Notes: generated by a model from the letters alone, not told the origin. A DNA stretch of 64,000 nt from Hyposmocoma kahamanoa (GCF_003589595.1 NW_020654810.1:14344569-14408568), one strand, 5' to 3'; counted from the stretch's first letter, positions 11,701 through 26,700 are shown. Translations and numbers: made by a program.

Positions 11701-14700
11701 TTAAGGCAGTATGAATTACTTTTTAAAATAAAATTATGTTTCCATGAAGCAAAATCTTATCTATATTAACTTTGTCTCCATATCCGATAGCCGTGAGACG
11801 TCCTGTATATGTACATACACCGTCTGTATTCAGATGGATCACTTGAGGTTATGGTTCGATGTGTGAAAAAAGCGATAATAGATCTACGGCCAATTAAATA
11901 AAATACTTTAAACTACATACCACCATATACGCGTCGCCAATAGTTTCAACTTTGTACACGTCATAGCCTCTGATAATTCTATCGAACACTGTATATAGGT
12001 CGTTGAGGAAATTCACCACTTGGAGCGGTGTACTTTCAGCCGACATCGAAGTAAAACCGACGATGTCGCTGAAGTAAATTGTGACTGAATCGAATGACTC
12101 CGGTTCTACGCCTTCACCTCGCGTTAGCTTGCGTGCTACTGACCTGAAACAAACGACATTTGTTCAGCATTTCAATGCCAGATTCAAAATATCTTTTTTT
12201 TTCTTTTTCTTTAAACGGAATTACCATTTTTAAACTTAAGTCAACTTTAAGATTTCTTTAATCTACATTGCCTTTTGAATTTTAATTATATTTGACATTT
12301 AAAAACGAATAAAAGAACTTGTGACTGTGAACAAAGGGGTAAACGATAGAATAATAAAATCGTGCTTAATATAAAAAAACAGTTTTCGTTGTGATGTGGT
12401 TGCAATCAGTGAACAAGATAGAGTGTTGGTGGAATACATATGTTAAACCATTACCAATTTTAAAATCACTTCGTAAAAAGCTTAGATATAAAAGTTAGCA
12501 GCTATCTACGTCAAAAAATATAAATCAAACTTACGTAAATCCTTCGTTGCAATATACTTAAAATTTAGGATAACTTCATACTATATAATTGAGTGCTTAT
12601 ATCAAAAACATAATAAAATTGTATAAAAATGTCGTGTCTAGTCAAATAGCATGCCAATTCATGTTGTATAGGTACGTATAGAACTCGATATGTACAAGTA
12701 AAACTAATATTACCGCCTATCTACCAAGTTGCGAGAGAAAGCTGGTAATACTTATCTAGGGAAACGCCATCACCGTCTACTCAAAACCACCACAAAACCC
12801 CAAGCAAGCGATCTACAACTGTTAATAAAGTGGTAAGACACACTCGCTACAGTTTAGGGCGTGTGCAGTGTGTCCGGCACCTAATGCAGCAAAAATCGTA
12901 TTATCTACAATTACCAGTAGTGAGTTAATTACCTCAAGACATTTCACGACATTTCTATAATGTTCAACCTCCACATCTGGAAAAGAACACAAGTACAACA
13001 AAGTGAATACATTTTCATTTTCTCCTTTCCTTTTTGAAATTAGATACCACTGCTTTACATCAAGTCCATGTCTTTAACCTATTCGATCCCTAAACGGTGT
13101 GTATTTATATAGGAAAATTATACTATCGGATTTTAATAATATTATTGTAATTATTACATTAGAATAAATATTATATGAGAATAAATACTGATAATGCAAT
13201 ATACATCTTCTCCCGTCAAATAATATAACGCTAAGGCTGAAAAGGTTCGGTTTTTTTATTAATAATACAGTTTTCTTAAAGAAATAAATATGTATGTCTG
13301 AGATTCTTTTTTTGAATAACTTGATGGTAAGATGGTTCAAATGGAATGGGTACTGGGTAATAAAACTCGTAGCACACTTAAAGAGGAAAACAAGCAATGG
13401 AAAGCTACAGCTGCAAAAGTCTTATAGATCTCCTACATTTTTTAACACACTTATAGATTAAGTACAGATAAATGATAATAGAATGATTGTATTGGTATGG
13501 ACTAAATGTAAACCAGGGTGCACATGTTAAAGCGCCGGCACCGGGTCGTCAGCTTGTTGTATTTGCGTCTTCGTGTGGTTCCAAATACGATATCGAGTAA
13601 TTATTTAACGCCGGGTCCGGGTACCTCCGTAACGTAGCACTAGTAGCGGTATCACAAGACAGCATTACATTCCGTGTCTAAACCAGCAATGATACGGGTC
13701 GGAATGCGTTAATAATTTCGTAACTTATTTATTTCATAAGATCTCGAGTACGTGCTAATGAGTATAGCGTTAAAAGAATAACAAAATGATATCTTTAAAA
13801 ACATGGATTTTTAAACAAAACGTTGAATTGATTCAAACCACTGGACACGTAAAAATTATTACAAAAACATTAACGTACTATTACAATGGAACACGCTACA
13901 TTACAATAACAGCTATAACATACATAAGTACGAAAACAAGCACATTTATGGGATAATATTATTATTAGATGAATTACTCGACATTTATAGACAAAAGTAA
14001 TAAAAATAATGCAGTTATTACGACTGAACTTGATGTAACGGTTCTAAACGAATAAAATATCTTTACACAAAATGTATCCATTTTGCATGACCTTTGAAAA
14101 CATATATCAACTATAGAAATCTAAAGGACTACCTCAACTGATATATTGAGTAAGGTTGTCCCACAGCCCTTTTGCACGTTTCATAAAATTACGTATATTA
14201 TACTTACTTTGGCAGCATTCTATGAAGCAGATCTTCTGTCTTCTGTTTCTCTTCATTGAGTAACCTCGTCCGTTCACTGACTAGTTCTTCCAAATTGTTT
14301 GCGTACTTCTCTAGCATATCCATCATTTGGTCCATTACATTGCGTGACCTGGAACAACGTATTTATAACATTGTTCGAATTAGGCTTGGTTTATTAAACA
14401 CACACCATTGGTATGAGTGTCAAATCGATATTCAAAATTAAGTGGCGTAAAAATTCCACTTCAAGTAGTAAGAAGTTCACGTGTGCGTACACGCATTAAC
14501 TACAAAATTTAAATTATCAAAAATGAACTCTACCAATTTATACATCAAAGGTTAAGTACAAATATAATATAAATATTGTTTTATTTTTATTTTTTAACAA
14601 ACTTAAATATAATCAAGGTAATAATTTTGTGTGAAATTTCGATCTGCACACTCAATAATAAAGTAGTATAACACGAAAAGTATTTTTTGTGGAACTGACA

Positions 14701-17700
14701 AAATAGATTTAAAACTAATTACGAATTGCGTGCGATTTTTTGGCAGGTGGCAAATATGACTAGATTCTATTTAATATGAAAAATATTACTTTAATTTTTT
14801 AACATTATTTATTCTGCCAGCTCCTCAAAAATTTAATTTTCGAATTATGGCACTTTATTACTGACAGTTTGTTAACGACTGAAGACTTTTAAAACCCTCG
14901 AGATACGGAATACAGAGTCTAGCAAAGCTACGGAATATAGAGCATCAATGTATACTTTATTTCTGAACAAAAATAGTGACCTTGTAAATTAATTTATGTA
15001 CAGTATTAATGCGACGATCGCTCCACGTCGCATTAATTTAACTGAATTTTTTTACGTATCTTCGCTGCTTGACCACATAAAATAAACACTTGGTCTATTT
15101 TAATCAAGATACTCACTTGCCCTTCATTTTCTTGAGACGAGTGCGTATGGTAGTGAAGTCGGGCCTGAGATTGGGGTCTTCAGACCAACACTCTCTCATA
15201 AGTGTAATCACGTAGTCCTCCGTTTCAGTTTCTATTATGCTCGTGTTTGGCCTGAATATCTCCTCGCTGTCTAGTTTCGGTCTTTTCACTCGGTCTACGA
15301 TGTCTGTAACATAACAACAGTATAATTTTGTTAATATTTTCATTTTTGACGAATTACAGACAGAAAAGATTTTTCTCGTTTACCAAATAGACTTCAAGAT
15401 TCAAAAAGAAAGAGGTGACTTGAAGAAAAACTTTTATAAATTTCTCAAAGGTGACGCCACAACAAAAAAGCCGTTAAAATAAAAAATAAAAAGATCTGTA
15501 ACAAATGCATAGAGAAATTCGTTTACCGTAGATTGGCAAAACAGATACAGGTTCGAGTCCTGGTAGATCGAATTATTCTATGTATAGAAAGAGATACCTA
15601 CGTAAATTGAAAGAAGTTTAGTGTTTATACAAATCCTGGAAACTTCCGAGAGAGGACCACACCTCTCTCGGAAGTTTCCAGACCCATGTCTGGTAGTGAA
15701 GTTTTTAGACCCACGTCTAGGATTGCATTTTCTTAGTAAAATAGCGTCAAAGCTAATTATCGAGTGTATAAACTATATCCTACTACTATTTACATATATT
15801 AGACTATTTTCATATGAAAAATTACATAACTAATGAAAATTGAACATGGTAAAAGCCATTACCTTTAGGTTCCAAAGCAGTAGGACCAAAAGGTCCTTTC
15901 CTTGCGATGATTTCATACAAAATTATGCCAAAAGCGTATACGTCGCCTTTCTGTGTGCCTCCTACAGTACCGTTCGGGTCTTCTAACTCCCTTAGTAACT
16001 CGGGTGACTTCCACAGCAACCCTTAAAATGTATGCCAAACTTTGAAGTTTCAGTTATAAACTTAAGGTTGTGATTAAAGTTAAAGTCAAAGTCAAAGATT
16101 ATTTATTCCATAGGTAAAATAAATTTACACTTGAAAACGTCACATTCAAGCTACTGCTCGTTCACTACGCTGACCTCCCGGAGAAGAACGAGCAAGAAAC
16201 TCTAGTGATTGCTCTTTTGAAATAAACTTAAATGCTATGGAATACACTTTGAATCAAATGTAACGATAAACGAAAATATGTATCGATTTTGTTCCAATGT
16301 TAACCCATTAACGCCCAAATACAAATTAGCGTTAAAAATAGTAAAATTTTTTTAAGAACCTTTACAAAATAGCCTAGTTATGAGAAAATTATGAAGAAAA
16401 AAAAGATTTTATTTTATTTTGTATGAAAAAAAATGCCGTCCTCAAATGGGGACAATGGGCTCAAGCGGTGTCAAAAAATTTGTAACAATATTTGTCGGTG
16501 CACAAAGACTTGACGCATTTTTTATATTGCCAACGCACTTATTTGTGGCTCAACAGCTATTTTTGCACATCGTAACTGTTAAGCCAACTTCTGAGCGTAG
16601 TGATCAACACCAATGTTCTGTAGATTTAGCACCAAAGAAGCTGCTGGATGTAAACTTTGAGTATTTGTTTCTCCAATAGTGACGTGATGTAACCGTTTAA
16701 CTGATGTAGCTGATCTAGCTTCGTATTATTGGTCAGGAGGTGTAAACGCCATGTATTAGCTAGTGCTAGGTGCAGCTTGTAGTGGAACAAAACACACCAC
16801 CAGTTTTTGCCTCGAATGGCAGTGCGATACAAAAAGATTGGTCAGCTTGATTTATCCTGCTGGTACGTTTGAAATCACGCAGGATACCCACGTCAGCTTT
16901 CTGTTTATTCACAGTGCTTTATCTTTTTACTTTCACCAGAGAAAGGACATTATCATAATCAGAGCTCATCGTGCAAATACTATTGTCAAGCCATGGAAAA
17001 AACAGAATTTGGTTGATTGGGAAAATCGATAGTCAAAATTGGCACGGTTTTACTCTACATGTGTATTACAAATCTGGTCAAGTAGATATTTCTTAGTTTT
17101 TCCTTTGCAGACAGTTTCAGTTGTTCGATAACCAGTTTGCCGTAGATTATTAGATCTTGTTACATAAGAATAGTACTTCTACATTGGTGAGCGCCCTCAG
17201 TTCCAGGGGAAATGCCCCCTAAATCTATCTCCACATCATGGTCTCTCTCATCCATTACAGTTTCAATAGCTTTCTGAAGCCCATAGTAATAATTGTGGCT
17301 GCCAAATACCTGTTGTGTCATTATTTCGTTGAAAATTACTTATAGATGAAAAACTAATAAACTACCCCATAAGCGCCCAATGGCCCCAATTGGGGACACC
17401 GTTATTTACCACCGTCTGAAGTTGTCAAAACACTATTTAACTCAGTTATATAATTTTTATTTTATAGTATACGAATACATTTCAATAATATATGTAAAAA
17501 AAGAAATAAATTGTTGGTAATAACATACAGGAAAAACAACTAACTTTAGCGTTTCACGTGTGCGTAAGTTAACCCCACAAAAGGAACAGTCAAACCACTT
17601 TTATTTAATTCTAAACAATTTTTTTAAATAATAAAATTAAGATCCCCTATTTTACTTTACATATACACTTTTGTAATGAGTATTAATAGTAATATAAAAA

Positions 17701-20700
17701 AATTACGGGTACTCAAAGTAGTGTCCTCGATTGGGCACGGCGGGCGCAAATGGGTATCGTGATCACATTAAGAGTCGAAAAATTCGATTTTTTTACACTG
17801 CTCTAAATCTTATAAAAGTACAATCTATCAAAATTTTATACTGAAAATTGTACTTTACGTCATTTGCGCATTTAGCATTCAAAGTTGCTATTTAAAAGTT
17901 ACCCCTGTATAGCTTAACCTGCGGATAAGTACAACACGTACACTGAACGTATTTGAAAATGATTTTGGAATAACAACTTACCCCTGTAATATTGATGTTC
18001 TCCAATAAAATCGTTTTCTGCAGAATACCTTAGTTCGTGAAGACCAAAATCGCCAACCTAAAAGAAATAAGTATAACAGTTTTACCGCATGTAACTACTT
18101 TACACATTTAATAAAATGTAATGGCATCGACTCGACCTAACGCAGATTAAATAAAAAGCAGTATAAATTCAGTGCATTTCCTTGGATTTCAGCTAGGAAT
18201 AGATCGATTTATTTTAATTTACAGCAAAAAAACTTTTTTTCATTCATCTTCTCATCGTATCGATAGCATACACTATAACGCATGCCATCGTGGTGAAGGA
18301 TTAGCCAATGGGCGTAAGATACTCGCCGATTATTGCCAAGGTAAGCATCATTTTCAATCATGATACAAGCGTCTGTCATCCAAACCTATCACAAAATTAT
18401 TAAAGCTCAACTGCTACTAAACATTTTTTTTTCAGTCGAGTTCCTTGTGAAAGAGTTCGTCCAGGGTAGTACTGCCACCTTACCTATTTCTGCCGCCATG
18501 CAGTAATGTCAGCATTACTGTGTTCCGGTTTCGAAGGGTAAGGGCGCTGGCGAAATTACACGCACATAGGACTTGTCAACTTGTCTCAGGGTGACCGGCG
18601 CAGTAGCAGCGCCCCTCAGATCTTTGTGATTTAAAGCTCTGAGTGGCACTGCAACTGTTATGGACGGGCATGTAGCTTACCATCAGGCGCGCGTCTTGTT
18701 CGTCCCGTAATTTCATATTATTACAAAAATATATATATGGATGTCGACTAATTTGACAGCTCTAAACTAAAATGAAAGCGTTCTTTTCTTACCGACTCAA
18801 ATCAGTAAAGTTTAATTAGCGTTTTACATAATTATGCAACTATAAATAACAAAAAATCTTTAAAAAAAAGTGTCAACAACGGCTCCTGTCTGTGCAGAAA
18901 TCGAGTAGCAATTGGTCAGTGGTTAAATCCACTAGCAACACTAAATGAATAACATTTTAGAATGTTTTCTGTTTTTAATTACATTTTTTTTTATATTTAT
19001 ACATTTTACTATAGTGCAACACAGACATATTAATTGCTTCGTGTTATACACTCCGCTCGCCGGTCTGATGCAACAAGCGAACAGCTTTAAGGTGAAGCCT
19101 GAAAATCAGCAATGCTGAGTCTTAATCCTTTTTGTCCAAATTACAGTTCCTTTGTTTTAATTGTTCGCTTATGTTTGTTTATGTGTTTTGTGGATAAATA
19201 AATGTCTTTTTATTTATTTATTAAAAGAACTTACCTGAAGCATCCACCTGGACGTCACTACACAATTCGAAGATTTGAGATTACCATGAAAAATCAATGG
19301 CGAAGTATGAATAAATATCATACCCTGCAAAAAAAAGAATTATTTGAAAGTTCACTTTGTAATCTTTTTAATACAAAATTGTGTTCTTATCCATGTTAAT
19401 GTTTACCTTTATGAGATCATGAATTAGCGAAGATATAAACATATTATCCAGTTTAATATCTTCATTTTCGATTATATCCTGAAACATCAGACCCAGTATT
19501 CAATTACTTCATAGTAGAAGACAAAAACAAACGCAAATAATGCAATTTTAAAATAAGTCAGAAAGTATATGCCTGCTCTACGATGCAAACAAAATATTTT
19601 TTTTTTAATAAAAAACCCGATGGAAGTCTGTGGAATTACATCTATTGGCCAAGTTTCGGGACTTGCACTTGCCTGAAGAGGATCAACGAGTCAACAAACT
19701 GTGAAACATTGACTTACAAATAAATGGACGACGGGTCTAATACAAAAACCACGAAAAAAATGTCCCAAGTCAACCTATTCGAAATTTAAATTATACTGTC
19801 ATCGCAGTATCGCGCTGTCAGTAGAACAAATGAAGACTAAAGCGGAGTTTGGCGCTCTGTATACTATTTTAGCGCCTTACAAGTGCGGACACTTTTTAGC
19901 GCGGACCCGACGTCCATATAATTGTAAGTCAATGAGGTGAACCGAAATTCTTGTTGTTGTTATTGTTGACATGCGTTGTATAGAAAAAGTGATCTAATTT
20001 CAATAAATACCGTATATAACTTTTAAATAAAAAAAAACGACCTCAAAAGTATGCTTATCCGCTTTGGCCGTGTTCGTAACATCTTTTTGCTAAGTTTTAT
20101 TGAAATCAGTAAACAGAAAGTGGGCAAAATTCAATACATCGGATTCATCCCCTAATTTGCCACCCTTGGAGGTGGGAATATTTTCTTCAAATTCGTATGG
20201 GACCTCTACTGAGGTACCCCCTTTCCAACAAAAAAAGAATAATTGAAATTGGTTCAAAAATAATAATAATAACGCACACACCCTACATAGCCCCGCACTA
20301 GGGAAACCCTGTGTTGTGGATGCCCACATAGACAATCACAAATTACACCCAAACTCACGAGAGAAATAGATGTTATGGGACCTCTGTGTGGCAGTCCGCC
20401 ATGGTAACCGTTCGGCCACAGAGGCAGTTAAAAAAAATGTTGAAGCAATCGTGTATCATACGCACGCAAAAAAATACAGTCGAATTGATGAACACTTCCT
20501 CCTTTTTTCAAGTTATTTATACCGTATACTACATTAAAACAAAATAATATATGGAGTTATCACATACTTAAATTCCAGCTTCAATTAAAATCAGTTTAAA
20601 ATGATGGTTGTATATGTATTATAGTATGTTTACTTACATATAAGCTGCCCTTAGCGCAATAATCCGTGATAAGGAGCACCCGCAGCGGTTCGACTACGGC

Positions 20701-23700
20701 ACCCACGAAAGAATTCAAGTTGTCGTGCCGCAGCTCGCGAAGCAAACGCATCTCCTTCATTACTTCGCGTGATATGTCCTGAAAGAAATATCATCAAACG
20801 TTGTAGAGCTCGATAATAGCTAGTTTAAGTATATTTCGTAAACAACAAACACATTGTGTTAGCATGTTTAGTTAGTACTTAAATGTTATCTAAACGTATG
20901 GAGTTAATATATAAAACAGTGCATTTTCAATGGCTTTTTGCGGTTAGTATGTTTCGTGTATGTTACATTCATTATTTAAAGTGGATTTTTATGAAATATA
21001 CATTTTGACCATTCTGAACGTAAATACATCGCACACGAAACAAATTGCTGTCGTAACTCAAAATTTTGTAAACAACAAACACATTGTGTTAGCATGTTTA
21101 GTTAGTACTTAAATGTTATCTAAACGTATGGAGTTAATATATAAAAAAGTGCATTTTCAGTGGCTTTTTGCGGTTAGTACTTTTCGTGTATATTAAATTC
21201 ATTATTTAAAGTCGATTTTTATGAAATATACATTTCGAGCATTCTGAACGTAAATACATCGCACACGAAACAAATTGCTGTCGTAACTCAAAATTTTAGA
21301 ATTGAGAGTTCACGTAATTCCTGAAGAAAACTAATAAATATATATTCTCGTTTATAGATATTATTTACAAATAAAAATAATCACATAATTCCCAATAAGA
21401 TCCATTCAGTATTTTTATTTTTCAATTTTCAAATTGTGTTTTCTCAATTCCACAATGTTGAGTTACGAGAGTAGGTAATTGGTTTCATGTGCCACATATA
21501 ATTCTTAGATTTCCGCTGCACCTTTCTGTTACATCGTGTATAAAATCAACCACTTGTATACAGATAACTATAATACATATAAATAGATCTAAATATACCA
21601 TATATACATACACACAACACAAAGGTTGTACATTAGCATACGGTTTTTTCACACTTACTCAATACTATTATTTTATTGCCTTTCCATTACGTTAACAAGT
21701 TGCTACAAAATATAATATTAGGTTTATTTAAGCAAAAAATCAATGAAAATCATCAACAATCAGTCAGTCACTTGGGGACAGCTTACCTTCTTCTTGGAGA
21801 ATTTCAGTTCTTTTATCCTAACGACGTTCCCCTTGTACTGAGCTGTAGTTGTGAATATTTGCGTGCAGCACTTGCTGTCACACGATATGCCACTTGCTAA
21901 ACTTAACTGGAACAAATAATAAAACTTTAAAAACTAATAACATGCACACATAATCCATGAATGAGATACACCAGTTAGCACCCAGTTCATAAACGTCAGA
22001 ATCGCCTTAAGATTTTCAAAGCTGGTTTTGCTGATGGCAATGAATTATACTATTCAAATTATGTATCATAGAAAAAAACTTCTTCGAGACTTCTATAGAC
22101 GTTACCTTACTAGGCGACCACACGAGCCCGCTGCCCATATACCCAGCGATCTCAGTAGGGTCGATCTTCCACAATAACCCTTCAATCTCTTGTTCAATCT
22201 TCCACTTCCTATAAATGCTCACTGTAACCACTAATGCACAGAATAATGTAACTGCTAGAGTCCCCGCTACAACTAATGAAGTAATTTGAGAATCATCTTT
22301 AGGACATTTTTCGTTGAGGAAACCACAAGATGGTTCGTCTTCTGGTTTTACGCCGTCGGGCCAGTCGATTGGCATACGTGGATTCGTTTTGTATTCCTGT
22401 AAAAAACATTGATATACAAACATACTGTATCAAAAGCTAAGGCAATAAAGTTATTGGCGTACATGACAAGGATGCTGGTGTAATTACAGGCACATCACAC
22501 TTGTCAATTTATGTCTCAAGATGACCGGTTCAGTGGCAGAGCCTCTCAGATCTTTATGATTTAAAGCTCGCAGTGACATTGCAGTTATCATGGACAGGCA
22601 TGTCGCTTGTCACCAGGCACACGACTTGTTCGTCCCGTCACTTGGTAACATATATATATAGTATTATATATATATAGTATAACATTATTAAAGAATAATC
22701 CGAAAAGTTCAGCTGCTACCCGGTTATCAAATTCGGAGTAAAATGGCAATGCACAGATTATATGACATATTATACAAACCACATCAGCTAATATTAAGCC
22801 CCTTAAAACTATTATACCAACCATATCAGCTAATATTAAGCCCTTTACAACTATTATACCAACCATATCAGCTAATATTAAACCACTTACAACTCAGAAT
22901 TTATTTTAAATCCACTCTTCTGTGTATGTATTATAAAATTGAAATACAAAAAAAATACCAATACTCACAGGATAAACCCTATTGCTCTGCTGAAAATGTC
23001 CAATAGGGATCATGCTGTACGAACAGTTTATATCATCTTCACTGAAGTTCATAGGCTTGAACGCGAGCACAGAGAAGTTACCCTCCGAGTCCGCGCGGTC
23101 GTCCAAACGAACTGACATTCCGGTCACACCTAAGGCACAACAAATAATCTTATAACTTCGTAAGTTCATAAAGGTACTGTACATCGCGTAGCGAAACTAA
23201 AGTATATAAGTAGTTCTAAACTCTAACGAGTGTATTAGAAAATTTAAAAAACCTCTTTTTATACTTAAATTTTTTTTTAATCCCAGCTGGCACAGAATAA
23301 GTAACTTTGTATCAGCAGTACATTTAAGAAGTAAAAGGTTATGGTGCTACAGAACTTATAGTCTGTCTCGTTTTTTAAATGGAGTAAAATGAGATTGTCA
23401 GAGTTGCCAGTTTAGTAAAATTTTAAATAGTCATGTAATATCGAGTTCTTAGGTTTTCGCGATTGTTACACATAGGAAATGATACTATTTTTCCGGATTT
23501 AAATCGCGTATATTTATTTTTACAAAGTAAAGTAAAGGGCCCGAAACGTTGGTTTGTTTGAAAAAATAAATATACGCCATTTAAATCCGAAAAAATACTT
23601 TCATTTCTTATAGTCATGTAATGATTACTAACTGCGTTATTGTATTCTTTATTTTCATTTTGACAGTTGATCTATTAGTATTGAAATCAATTTTTAGTCA

Positions 23701-26700
23701 TACACATTTCAATAACCATAAGCGGATTTGACTATGTGTATTAAATTCTAATGAAAAATTTTAAAATATGTCTCCTATTTGTATTTTTTATACACACACT
23801 GCTAAATTTAGTGTATGTATGTACGAATTCAAAAATTAACAATTCAACGTAACCTGTACCCGATAGTTGGACGTATAATAGGCCGATGGTGTATCAAATG
23901 AAACAGGTTCGTATTATTTATTTCATAAGCGTAACGTCCATTCGATATTATATTATCGACTGCAATCACTACCTGCTTGCTAGTGGACAACATTTTTGTA
24001 TAATGAACTGTCATTTTACTCCATCTTCCAAAGAGACTGACTATACACAACTTCTAGAATTGATTCCCATGTAAATGTAAATCGTGTAAGCCGATATCGA
24101 AGCTGAGGGAATAGATATTCTTATTATATGATATTATATATTCATTCCATTTAAAAGGCTTTTAAAGTTTATGTCAAAATAGATATTCTATATATTGTTA
24201 AACTCATCTTCTATATTCTGCGCTTGATGGATAAGGAGTAGAAGGAGTGGCGTTCCTCGTGAAAAAGTTCGTCCAGGGAAGTGCTGCCACCTTACCCATT
24301 CTTGCTGTCAAGCAGTAATGTGAGCATTACTACGTTCCGGTTTCGAAGTGTAAGGGTGCTGGTGAATTTACAGGCACATGGGACTTGTCAATTTATGTTT
24401 CAGAGTGACAGGCGCAGTGCTCCTCAGATCTTTGCGATTTAAAGTTCTATAGACAGCCGTGGCGCTTACCACCACGCACACGTTTTGTTCGTCAAGTCAG
24501 TTGGTATCATAAAAAAGGGCCCTAGAATTATCCACACCCTTATAAAGTGATTAAAATTGTAACTTACTTTTGTATGGTGAATTTTTCTTAGTCATGGTCT
24601 CAACGATTCGTGTCCCGTTTGTAACGATTTTCATTAATTTTTCATAAGTAAGAGATTCATTCTTGTCTGTCACTTCCTCACGGATGACGATATCCAGAGA
24701 TTTGGCGTATAACATCACCGAGTCGTACAAGTAGGCGGCGTATATGGAGACATACTGGAAAAATATGATTCTATTATACACACTTTAAAAGTGTCAAGGG
24801 ATCAAGCACATATTTGCCAATTACTGAAAATCTGGTACTTTTAATTTTATTTTTTTAACACCAATGGTATTGATCAGTCAATTTCATATTTTAAAAAATA
24901 TACAAAAAGAAATTTCATTTTAATATGGTAAAGGAATATTAAAAAAACCTAGATCCCTAGGTACTTATCACAGACCACATAAATACTAGTAATGACTGGT
25001 TAGTGGGCGGGGTCCGCGTTACCTAGCTTATCACCAGACGGGCATCGTGTCAACAGCGCGTCAGTCGTGGTTCAAATGTGATACATGATTATTTTGTGGA
25101 AAAAATAGAAATATGCCATTATATTATGTCGCGTAAGAAGCCAAAGTTTAAAAAATACTCCGGGAGTGATTTCCTTCCATCGGTAAATACTAAAAGTCTG
25201 TATTTTCTAACATTTTGAACAATACAGTACAGTATAGTAAATTTCGAAACAAAACAATTTTCCTGCAATTCGGTAATAACAATATACATTGGTTGCTAGC
25301 CATCGCCGCCGTCAAAAGAACAATTCCAATGACGCTCAATGAATTGCTTGCACTAGTGTCGTATTACACTTAGTACTGGGTCCGCATGTTGTAATCAAAT
25401 TATCGATATGTAGAAACTCTGTATTTAGAAACTCGGTTTTGGTTTACTTCAACTTTTTTTTTATTTTAGCGGTACCAATGTGTAAACATAAATTGTTTAC
25501 AGGTATTTAAAAGCTAACAATTTTGATTACTTATATGCTTGGTCCCAACACTCGCAATAGTTTTTTTTAAATTTTCAATTTAACTAAAAACGATGTATTA
25601 ATGGAAAAAAGGAAATATAGATAGAAGAGGTACAATGTCGATAATTTTACAATGCACGTAAGTTCGTGGAGTATCAAATGAAGACTTTATGAGATTGGAG
25701 ATTTTCTTTCCCTTATCTACATGATTCCTATCTCCCTACTTGCTAATTATACGTCACCTTTGTCCGCTTGAGTTCTTAGTTTTATCACAGGCATGATTTA
25801 CATTTACAGTTTTTGTATTGATTTTTTTAGTTTCCCGCCGGATCCTTTTTAAAGGAGAAATGGGCTGAAGCAACAGGCAGTAAAAGCTGGGTACCTACTA
25901 TATGTAGCACCATTTGCTATAGGCATTTCATGATATCACTTTAAATTATGTACATATGAGTAACAACCACTTTTACTTTTAACTGCCTCTGTGGCCGAAC
26001 GGTTACCATACTGGACTGCCCCCGGGTTCGATTCCCGGGCCGGGAGAAATATTTGTATGGCCTACATTTATTTCTCTCGTGAGTTTGGGTGTAATTTGTA
26101 GTTGTCTATGTGTGTCCATGGCACCCGCGACACGGGGTTTCCCTAGTGCGGGGCTATGTTGAGTGTGTGCGTTATTATTATGTGCGTTATTATTATGTGC
26201 GTTATTAACTAAAAACTTCATTAAGAAATAAATCATTTGGTTAATCAGGTAACATATGACATGAAACTCGCATTCACAAATTATAGACAACATCTAAATG
26301 TGAAAACATTTCTGAAGCATTATTTTTCGTCAAGTTTTCAGGAAACAAACGATTCGCTTCTTCGCCTTCGGAAATAAATATATATATTTTCTTGACAAGC
26401 TCGTCGACGCTAAAGGTCTAGTCATGTTCAGTCAGTTCAGAAAGAGGTAATTGTTGCCCATATATATTATATTTCAGGGAGAATAAAGATTTTGATGATG
26501 ACTGTGTTTTAACATTTCAACCCTTCCAGTGATCGGATTGACTTGAAATCTAGTAGGTTAATGAAATTACGGTGACAGTATAATAAATCATTAATACTGT
26601 GATTGTAGCATGTAGCTACGTCTAGGCACGCACACGCCTGCGTAGGTTATATCAATTAATATTTGAGTGTAGTAAAACCTTATGCGAATTTGGTAACAAA

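Noticed and set aside
22770..22895. CRISPR-like regular repeat
   Set aside because: The 42-bp units are contiguous with no spacers, and the genome is eukaryotic.
26003..26293. Open frames across SINE family A copies (also at 27798, 38383 and 63254)
   Set aside because: The near-identical peptides are translations of the SINE body, not genes.
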